This document shows positions 19,826 to 25,969 of a stretch of 25,969 nt of DNA, piece by piece. Numbering within the stretch: the stretch's first letter is position 1; the number at the start of each line of letters is the position of its first letter. Position numbers and translations under genes: made by a program. The notes beneath the pieces were generated by a model that made no database searches, was not told the origin of the DNA, and saw only the letters and a program-made list of their open reading frames with translations. The DNA is from Reticulitermes lucifugus. Lineage: Eukaryota > Arthropoda > Insecta > Blattodea > Rhinotermitidae. The DNA is taken from contig JAKCWW010000171.1 in NCBI GenBank assembly GCA_026260175.1, positions 46,109-72,077 on the forward strand. The letters are read 5' to 3'.

Positions 19826-20067
19826 GTCAAGCTATTCCTTTACTCAGGTGTTCAAGTAAAAAGGTTTTCATATTTCGTTGGGCCCCTTAGACTGAAGTAG
19901 CCTGAACACATAGTTTTAATATCTGGCGACGAGCATTCATCCACTTTGCTCGGAACGTTGTTTCTGGGAAATCCTAAGATAATGCTCAAACCGCTCTTTA
20001 TGGTGTTAAGATTCTTACAGGTTTAATATAGTCTTCTCGGGCGCACAGCCGCGTCAATTCGTTTGAA

Positions 20068-20105
20068 TACAACGTTTCGGGGACTAGCTCCGTCCCCATC
20101 CTCAG
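20068..20105 (-). ncRNA. Hammerhead-like motif, minus strand
   Basis: Minus-strand order: CTGAGGA (complement of 20099-20105), a perfect match to CUGANGA; one extra T; GGGGAC (complement of 20092-20097) pairing fully with GTCCCC (complement of 20079-20084) around GGAGCTA; GAAA (complement of 20075-20078); CGTTGTA. Stem III would be A-T and C-G closed by GTT, with cleavage expected after position 20068 on the minus strand. Stem I is only partly supported: GTTTTG before the core and CAAAC after it can pair if one T is bulged. All core bases apart from the extra T are intact. Confidence 0.65.
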
Positions 20106-20106
20106 G

Positions 20107-20902
20107 CAAAACTGATTTGTCTACTGCAATAGCTCACTGTTGTTATTTGCAAATTCTGTGTGACGTGCTTTACGCTGATATTCTTGAACTAGGCATGAGA
20201 TTGACATGAGCGGTCAGCTGAATTATTTAACCGATCTTACTCCCTTTCAAGTATCTGGGCGACCTCATAACCGTTTCGGAATACCTTTTGTTGTTGGGAA
20301 TAATGCTACCATCGTCGGGCCCACAATCACCCATTGTAGTGTGTCACAAATGTCTCTGCTCAATCTCTCGAAACTATAAAAGCTTGTAAACACTTGCTGT
20401 GATTGCCATAACCTAAACTCTTTAAGTGCGACGATGAAGGTGACATGTCCGGAGTAGCTTCCCATACGCAGGGCCTCATAAAGTACTCTCGTAATATTTA
20501 CGTTTGCATCGTATTTTTTCCGTTCAAATTAAGGTGAGAGCAGGATTTGTGTCGCTAAACACAGTAGCAAATATTAAAATCACAAAAAAATGTTTTATTG
20601 TAACAAGTCCGTTGAAGTGCAACAGGAAATCATCCTTTCGTAAAGTCTTCCATTAGCTTGTTTTTTTTTGTTTCTTTATTCCATTTTACCTCTCCCCCTT
20701 CTTCCATAACTCTGAACTGTGGCACATTAAGACAGTATATTAGGTTACAGCTTTGTCCTGCAGACGACACATTTAAGAACGTAAAGCTGCCACCTCTCCA
20801 AGGACATGAAAATAACTCATACTTCTTTAATTGGTGGATCTAATTGTGCTGTTTGCATTAACACACAATTCCCAATAGTTTACATTCAGCAAAGGTTTAT
20901 AC
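20107..20902. other. No recognisable gene or repeat
   Basis: Mixed sequence. A 66-codon minus-strand frame at 20265-20465 has no recognisable domain. Confidence 0.45.
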
Positions 20903-21165
20903 GCCGATCCCAGTGGCCGCGAGGTCTAAGGCGTGGTTCTACGGCCGCTCGCTTACTGGGATTTTGGGTTCGAATCCCGCTTAGGGCATGGGTGTCTGTC
21001 TCTTGTGAGTGTTGTGTGTTATCAGGTAGAGGTCTCTGTGACGAGCTGGTCCCTCGTCCAGAGGAGTCCTACCGAGTGTGGTGTGTCTAAAAAGTGTGTG
21101 ATCGTGAAGCCTCGAAAAATGAGGTGGCCTAGGCCCCCAAGGGACTGTCGAACCATTAAAAAAAA
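20903..21165 (+). mobile_element. tRNA-derived SINE-2, copy 2, with poly(A)
   Basis: The head contains TGGCCGCGAGGTCTAAGG (20914-20931), an A-box region, and GGTTCGAATCC (20967-20977), a perfect B box. The body runs through GAGTGTTGTGTGTTATCAGG and CCTACCGAGTGTGGTG and ends with an A-run at 21158-21165. It is better preserved than the minus-strand copy at 18350-18607. The translated SQWPRGLRRGSTAARLLGFW is a repeat-derived peptide that I remember from insect annotations. No clean target duplication was found; the flanks may be decayed. Confidence 0.88.
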
Positions 21166-21247
21166 CTTCACACAGTTCTTTAGATTAATACGGTATAATG
21201 GTATAATTGACAATGTGAGTGAACCACTGTTAGCATAAATGAATGCA

Positions 21248-21286
21248 CTAGTCTGATGCAGGCATAACGCCGAAACATGTAGCTAG
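21248..21286 (+). ncRNA. Small type I hammerhead-like ribozyme motif
   Basis: CTAGT (21248-21252) can pair with GCTAG (21282-21286) as stem I, including one T-G wobble next to the core. CTGATGC (21253-21259) differs from CUGANGA at the last base. An extra A follows. Stem II is GGC (21261-21263) with GCC (21269-21271) around ATAAC. GAAA is at 21272-21275. ACATGT (21275-21280) gives a two-pair stem III with almost no loop, and is a palindrome that could pair between two RNA copies. Cleavage is expected after 21281. The A-to-C change in the conserved box would probably reduce or abolish activity. A T-rich inverted repeat follows at about 21306-21365. Confidence 0.65.
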
Positions 21287-21304
21287 CTAAAAGGGTTAGC
21301 TGTA

Positions 21305-21364
21305 ATAAAGATATATAAATTTGTTTTATTAATAACTTGTGTTAATAAAAACTATATCTTTCCA
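21305..21364. repeat. Imperfect hairpin just downstream of the hammerhead-like motif
   Basis: AATAAAGATATA near 21305 and TATATCTTT near 21353 are reverse complements over the AAAGATATA block, with TTTTATTAA and TTAATAAAA forming an inner pairing. It ends about 85 bases after the hammerhead-like motif. The related unit at 23786 also has AATAAACTTATA about 45 bases after its motif, so this is probably a shared part of the element's 3' side. Confidence 0.5.
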
Positions 21365-21365
21365 T

Positions 21366-22550
21366 GGAAACGACGTGAGAATGACGTAACATTCATAATG
21401 AATCATAAACTGCTGTATATGTAACTTCGATTACTCTGACGCTATGACGTAATTCTCTGGGTTAAGTCTCGTTTTGTGCTCGCTCCGACGGCTGGCAAGG
21501 AGGAGCCGACCGATAATGGACGCAGGGATCATTACGTAATCCCGCGGACTGGACGACCCGATACACCGTTCTCATATAAGCGTAGTTTGCTTTACAACGT
21601 TTTCCAATATGCAGCACAAAGACTTCGCTATGATTTGTTGTACTGTGAAAATTTAAGATTAAATTCGCGTCAGAAGATATAAAAAAATTCATTCAACTTG
21701 AGGTTGTTGGAGCAACATGGATCTTTATAAATTTAAACATGTGATGTATGTTACTAGTGATATGTATGCCATACATGACAACAAGTTGAGGAAGATAGCA
21801 AGGTTGTCATAGTGCAACATAAACAGCTAAGCATATAACAGTGTTCATTAGACTTACCCAACATATAAATTTGTTTCTCAAAATTTCAGGGTTTTCTCAA
21901 CTACCACTCATGCTTCTGAGACTCATAGAATTTTATCTATTGAAGGCTCTTTTCCAGTAGCTAAGTTCTCATGCTTTATACGAGATTCAAAACGATGGTC
22001 TTGTTTATTTAGGCAGTGGGCTTTATGCCACAACTTGATATTCGTGTCTACCATGACGAATTACATTAATAGGTAGGAATAACTTTTAAAGGCGCTATTT
22101 TGCTGGAATTGAATATTGGTTAAAAGTTGTTACGTCAGAAACAACCTTACCACATTGCAAGGAACGCGAATGTTTCTCGCCGTCTTTACAGCAGCCCGCC
22201 AGCAGTGCATATTCTGAGCCAGCTGGAACAATTCCACAATTTTATGTCTTATTTCTTATAAGGTGCATGTTAGTGTTATACTGCTAATGCACACTTCTTC
22301 AAGAAGTCTCCTCTATTAAGATTTTTAGGGTAGTAATGCACAAGGCAGAAACTCCCATTGCAGTGAATTTAAATAAAAAGGTACACACTTTTGGGCATAT
22401 GTAATAATGGGAACTCGGAAACAGCCTAACGCACTTACAGGAATCTTGACTGTATAAGGTCAGAACTCCTGTGAGTAAAGACGGAAAAGCAAAGCGCACT
22501 TCATGATTGCATTTGTAGAAGTGACAGTATAGCCACCCTCATTATTAATT
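21366..22550. other. Unassigned sequence
   Basis: There is a GC-richer patch at about 21470-21570. Overlapping 68- and 76-codon frames lie on opposite strands (21462-21692). Neither has a recognisable domain, and both cannot be coding. The rest is AT-rich with nothing recognised. Confidence 0.45.
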
Positions 22551-22555
22551 AAATG

Positions 22556-22735
22556 ACACTCTACGGTGATGAGTGGTCAGCTTCATGTCCCGGCCCCTTT
22601 ACACACGCGGAAAAATTTTCCATCTTTCTTATAATAGGAAGAAAGATGAGCGCGTCTGAAATCAAATCGCAATTACTCGGGCGTCCAACACATACCTTAG
22701 TCACTATAACAGCTGAGCTATCCCGGCTTCATTTT
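22556..22735 (-). mobile_element. Decayed SINE-1-type copy
   Basis: On the minus strand, GCCGGGATAGCTCAGCTG stands at the head (A box TAGCTCAGCTG), and a decayed middle follows without a clear B box. The end is AAAGGGGCCGGGACATGAAG then CTGACCACTCAT, matching the corresponding blocks of SINE-1 and 1b. The 3' tail is missing. Confidence 0.6.
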
Positions 22736-23007
22736 TATGAATGTAATAAGTAATTTTCATTGCAATCTTGGTAAAAAAAGGATTAGATGTTTTCGTGGCG
22801 TTCAAGATTCATACTATGGTCTTCTGGATATCCACCTGCTGGACTGCAAGTTGTGGTAAGGCAGAACACCACAATGTGAATCTTGGTAAATATTAACCTG
22901 ATGGTCCTACACTCTTTTTTTGTGAAATTGTACCGCGTGCCACGTTGGAAGACCGGAGAAGGGTGAATTATTTTTACAGTAACCTTGAGAGTGAAAGACG
23001 ATCAGGT

Positions 23008-23200
23008 TCTTCTGGGTTGTTACAGTGTTTGTACTGGTAAATAGTTACTGACGTTTCGGAGGAGCGTACTGCCTCAACCTTCAAGGTCTAGTAGTCCATG
23101 AAGAGTGCTTGGACTGCTAGAGCCTGAACACGAAGACACTACAATCCTCTGAAACGTCGGTAACTATTTACAGTCGACACGGCCTAATAACCCATGAGAC
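23008..23200. repeat. Second palindromic foldback repeat of the GACGTTTCGG type
   Basis: The left arm, from TCTTCTGGGTTGTTAC to AAATAGTTACTGACGTTTCGG (23008-23059), is the imperfect reverse complement of the right arm (about 23149-23200), which reads GAAACGTCGGTAACTATTTA then CAGTCGACACGGCCTAATAA. The arms surround about 90 bases. The left arm carries on its minus strand a degraded hammerhead-like order (CTTGAAGG, GAGG, CCTC, GAAAC). The right arm keeps only GAAACGTCGGTA. The architecture equals that at 11370-11540 with a longer centre. Confidence 0.65.
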
Positions 23201-23221
23201 TTTAAATCTTCACGCGTGCTG

Positions 23222-23315
23222 TACTTGGACTTCTCGAAGAATGGACCAGCACGTCCCTCCGAGAAGGCGTTAACTACTTACCGGTGAATACAACGTAACA
23301 TCGCAAAGACTTGGA
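23222..23315 (+). repeat. Additional decayed copy of the same repeat end
   Basis: CTCGAAGAATGGACC, GTCC, CCGAGAAGGCGTTAACTACT, TACCGGTGAATACAACGTAA follow the block order of the right half at 11464-11530 (TGAAGATGGGACC, GAAACGTCGGTAACTAACTA, GCTGCGTAA). Directly downstream of the foldback repeat, it suggests a tandem arrangement. Confidence 0.4.
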
Positions 23316-23474
23316 TGTCCGTAGAGTAAGCTTTATTAACCATAGGGCACGTAAATGGAAGACTTTATAATTTTTCTTGCGATTAAAGGATTACATCCCT
23401 AAGAGTCGCTCTTCTCTAACTTTGTAGTAATAATATACTTAATATTATACATATATCGTGCAGTTGTTATGCAT

Positions 23475-23510
23475 ATATAAGTTTATTCACACCAACTACT
23501 GCACAACAAT
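23475..23510. repeat. Left inverted repeat of a hammerhead-containing unit
   Basis: A 36-bp arm, the reverse complement of 23851-23886 with a single mismatch; key block CACACCAACTACTGCACA. Confidence 0.9.
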
Positions 23511-23785
23511 ACACAGTACAGAGATATCACGTAGCGAATAGATTCAGGTACCACAGCCAGGATTATTCACTCCAAAAAAACTGCAAGTTGTTACGTGACA
23601 GATGTTTGGAAACAGACAGTTACATACATGTTTTGTATTCAGATACTTTATATAATAACACAACGTGTTTTATTGGATTTTACAAATATGGCTGTAATAT
23701 ATGTTTGTGTACATGTACTCGTATATATGTGTATATATTTACCATTCAATGACAAGCTGCATGCTGCGTACGTCTATAGAAGAGG

Positions 23786-23830
23786 ACTCCCTGATGATGG
23801 CTGAGAATGTCAGCCGAAACATGTAGGAGT
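23786..23830 (+). ncRNA. Small type I hammerhead ribozyme candidate (best copy)
   Basis: Stem I is ACTCC (23786-23790) with GGAGT (23826-23830), five perfect pairs. CTGATGA (23791-23797) is an exact CUGANGA box. One extra T (23798) precedes stem II, GGCTGA (23799-23804) with TCAGCC (23810-23815), six perfect pairs around GAATG. GAAA is at 23816-23819. ACATGT (23819-23824) forms a minimal or intermolecular stem III. The cleavage triplet is GTA (23823-23825), so cleavage is expected after 23825. Every conserved core base of the hammerhead family is present; the only departure is the extra T before stem II. Family knowledge: small hammerheads with reduced stem III occur in Penelope-like elements and can act as dimers. 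Activity is inferred, not shown. Confidence 0.78.
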
Positions 23831-23850
23831 ATATAGAATGAACATATGTA

Positions 23851-23886
23851 ATTGGTGTGCAGTAGTTGGTGTGAATAAACTTATAT
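23851..23886. repeat. Right inverted repeat of the hammerhead-containing unit
   Basis: Reverse complement of 23475-23510 with one mismatch; it contains GTGAATAAACTTATAT. Confidence 0.9.
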
Positions 23887-24104
23887 TGTAGTAACAATTG
23901 TTGTTATTATTTACAAATAAACTAGAAGATTGCAGCGGTAAACGGCAGTGACAGGAACATATGCTTGAATAGGTATTACAGTCTTGAACTTTGCCTTTAA
24001 AATTTGGCCGACAAAGAGTGTATATTAATTATAGAGGCATCTGATGTCCATGGAAGAATGGAAGATTTAACTGAAGGAAGTGCAGCTGGAGATTGTGAAA
24101 GTTG

Positions 24105-24375
24105 AAAGCTCTCCCTGTCCACGCCATGAGGGCATACAAGGGAAGTAAGGTATAGCTCTACTAGATGGAGATGAGTAGTTAACTTCACGCGCCAGCCGCC
24201 TCTATCCCCAGGAAAGAATACAGGTAGCCATTGAATAGGAGAAGTCTGAGTGAGCCGCAGCGTCGGTCTGGACGTTGTGGAGAAGAGAAAACTCTCTTGC
24301 CTCTGCCGGGATTCGAAAACCGAACCGTCCGACCCGTAGCCTAGTCGCTATACTGACTGCTCTACCCCGGCTCTC
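24105..24375 (-). mobile_element. SINE-1b copy, near-complete
   Basis: On the minus strand the head reads GAGCCGGGGTAGAGCAGTCA (A-box region) and then GGTTTTCGAATCCCGG. The latter is a B box with two extra T (usual GGTTCGAATCC). The body follows: CGTCCAGACCGACGCTGCGG, CTATTCAATGGCTACCTG, GGGGATAGAGGCGGCTGG, CATCTAGTAGAGCTATACC. The end near 24107 is CATGGCGTGGACAGGGAGAG. It is the best of the four 1b-type copies and defines the block order used for the others. No target duplication was seen. Confidence 0.82.
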
Positions 24376-25235
24376 ACAGCTAGAGGTGGGAAACGTAAAA
24401 TTTCCCGTTGAAGTTTTAAATGGTTTTATAATTGTTGGGTATTAATTTTCTAACTACAAATGGGGTTTATAGTCCGCTTTTAGTTAAGAGATTAGTTAAA
24501 GTGCCCATGGGAAGTAGGAAGGTTGGAATGAGTTGAGAGAGATGGCTGAGTTAGCAGCCGGGTAGTTAAGTTAGCGGGAGGTGGGGAGTGGAGAAACAAT
24601 TATTGTGGCAATTATTCGTATCTGAATATTTACACGGTCGGTCCTGCAGCTGTGTGGCAGCAGAGCAATACATGGCACCGTCTACCTACACCGGTAACTT
24701 ACAGTCAAGCTTTCACGAATTGATGAGACACTTTGCCGTTACTGTAGCCTGTGTTCTCGTATCCAGTGTCGATATCCTGAAGCAGGTTGTTGTTTGATTT
24801 ACAAACACTTAGAGGACAGCGTAATCGAAAACTTATTTTTCGGAATTACTTTTTTATTAAACTGATTTCTTGTTTAACCCTTCAAAGTTTAGTGGTTATT
24901 CTACGAACCGCCAGATATGTGTTTAGGCATGACAGTATGTATTTGAATTGATTTTATTATTCTGCAACAAATTTATATTATCTATATTGTTTTTGTGCGA
25001 GTATATCGCCTAGGTTCGATTACTTGGCTTGTAAACTCGCATCTTTAGGCTAGGCTATAGGCTAGGAATTGGATACCAAACAACTGACTTACAGGATTTT
25101 CCGAACCAACCTTCCCGCCAGTTACATTGAATAATCGATATTTTACTGTATGTATGAATATATTATATATTTCTATATATTCTTCGGATTACATCAAAAT
25201 ATCTCTGATAACTGGGGCTTTTGATAGGTCATTGC
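24376..25235. other. No recognisable gene or repeat
   Basis: AT-rich to mixed DNA. The 69-codon plus-strand frame at 24588-24797 has no known domain. Confidence 0.45.
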
Positions 25236-25430
25236 CCTTTCCACGGTTAAAGAGGAACGAATTTGAGAACTGGTGGAAAGATAATCACAGAGCGAGACCG
25301 AAGAACCATGACAAAAACTGTCACTTTGCCCACAAATCTCACACGGACTGCCCTAGTAGTGAACCCAGCGCTCCGCTTGAGAAGTCGGTGACTTGGCATC
25401 TTCGCCCTGTCACGACCGAACCGGTAGACT
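25236..25430 (-). mobile_element. Decayed SINE-3 copy
   Basis: On the minus strand the head is weak. CGCTGGGTTCACTACTAGGG stands in the B-box position, followed by GTGTGAGATTTGTGGGCAAA, GTGACAGTTTTTGTCATGG and CCACCAGTTCTCAAATTC. These parallel GTGGGATTTGTAGTGGATAAA-type blocks of the copy at 19549-19825. The 3' half beyond about 25240 is lost. Open frames on both strands here are by-products of the repeat. Confidence 0.6.
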
Positions 25431-25904
25431 CTGAACACAGACATGGTGCACGAACACGAATGTATTAGAATCCCTCGGGTTCCTGTAATTGAATAGGTTT
25501 GTATGAACTTCACATTGATATTAAATTTCCAGCCGCGTTACCGACAACCACTGTGATGACGTCATGTGCGGTTTTTGTTTTGGTCAAATGCAACTGCAGG
25601 TATTTATTCAGCCATCGGGATCGACAGTAGCGACGTCCAGCTGGTGTTTCTCTAGACCTGAACCTACAAAACACCCGACTGTATTTTGGGACTTGTTTGT
25701 ATTCCACTGGCTTCGGTTGGTCTGTCTTGTTTTTAAACTCTTCGGCTTTTCTTCGTCCATTCAAGTGAAGTTTCTGAATACCATCTTACGTACCGACTTA
25801 CTTTTCATAATCATCTTATAACCGTTCACTGTCCCATATTCTCGTTGCTATTTAAATCTGCTCGCTGCTGTCCTTTGTAAGATGTTTTGAAAGCTGAATT
25901 TACC
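25431..25904. other. Unassigned sequence with mutually antisense open frames
   Basis: An 84-codon minus-strand frame (25510-25764) and an 85-codon plus-strand frame (25564-25821) overlap. The minus frame contains basic stretches (RSRETPAGRRYCRSRW) but no domain I can name. They cannot both be coding, and neither shows supporting signals. Confidence 0.3.
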
Positions 25905-25969
25905 TGTTTTTTTTGCGTGGTGAAGGGACCCGCAGCAGATGCTACGGACGCACCGCAGCCTTAAGGCTT
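25905..25969 (-). mobile_element. SINE-3 3' end, cut by window end
   Basis: The last 48 bases (25922-25969) match 19562-19609 with two differences. An A-rich tail on the minus strand (T8 at 25907-25914) lies outside the match, as expected for the 3' end of a retroposed copy. The element continues beyond the window. Confidence 0.88.

Larger units (their letters stand above)
23475..23886 (+). mobile_element. About 410-bp unit bounded by 36-bp inverted repeats and carrying a hammerhead-like ribozyme
   Basis: Two arms, 23475-23510 and 23851-23886, are near-perfect inverted repeats. The interior is AT-rich and non-coding, with the hammerhead-like motif at 23786-23830 close to the right arm. The layout could be a MITE-like DNA element, a retrozyme-like unit or a pair of Penelope-type ends. 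No duplication of flanking bases is evident by eye. The unit has no coding capacity, so it would depend on enzymes made elsewhere. The arms show far less decay than the older repeats nearby, which suggests relatively recent formation or selection to pair. Confidence 0.6.

Noticed and set aside
25510..25821. Overlapping 84- and 85-codon frames on opposite strands
   Set aside because: No domain, mutual overlap, no conserved context. At most one could be real and nothing favours either.

Overview
The window looks like repeat-rich, gene-poor DNA from a large insect nuclear genome. I recognise no host protein-coding gene, rRNA, canonical tRNA or CRISPR array. No open frame exceeds about 170 codons, and the longest ones lie inside repeats on the antisense side. 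Several translated fragments (for example RDSSVGIATR, EALRHKPAG, PGFDPGSIHVGF, RMRWAGRVARM, LLWDITQRRVVIVYRRFG) match repeat-derived peptides that I remember as recurring in insect genome annotations, especially cockroaches and termites. Blattodea is therefore my best guess. It rests on memory and was not checked by any search.

Layout. From 1 to 5,000 there is a truncated SINE (1-154), two decayed 3' ends of one LINE family (1045-1560, 3153-3450), a SINE tail (3542-3670) and a SINE of a related subfamily (4762-5033). From 5,000 to 9,200 the DNA is mostly AT-rich without recognisable content. The exceptions are a SINE scrap (6300-6400), a hammerhead-like repeat end (7595-7690), a SINE tail (8643-8748) and a complete SINE with a 12-bp target-site duplication (8847-9148). 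From 9,890 to 12,530 there is a hAT-like terminus with a perfect 16-bp palindrome, a complete SINE with a 13-bp duplication (10412-10682), two repeats carrying the GACGTTTCGG signature and a second possible hAT end. From 12,990 to 17,170 there are decayed SINEs, a third LINE 3' end, a degenerate tandem repeat of roughly 140-150 bp (15655-16090) and the antisense remnant of a different LINE. From 18,350 to the end there are SINE families 2, 3 and 1b and a run of hammerhead-like motifs.

The most interesting signal is a set of at least six motifs with the order CTGANGA-like box, one extra base, a 3-6 bp stem, GAAA, a very short stem III and TA. Two copies (21248-21286 and 23786-23830) also have a compatible 5-bp stem I, so all parts of a small type I hammerhead ribozyme are present. 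The one at 23786 lies inside a roughly 410-bp unit bounded by 36-bp inverted repeats. Small hammerheads with reduced stem III are known from Penelope-like retroelements, and I infer that link here. No Penelope-type reverse transcriptase or GIY-YIG frame is present in the window.

The pieces do not form a pathway. They are layers of retrotransposition by SINEs copied in trans, 5'-truncated LINEs, probable Penelope-like or retrozyme-like units and a few DNA-transposon ends. Family labels SINE-1 to SINE-4 and LINE-A and LINE-B are mine, for use within this window only.
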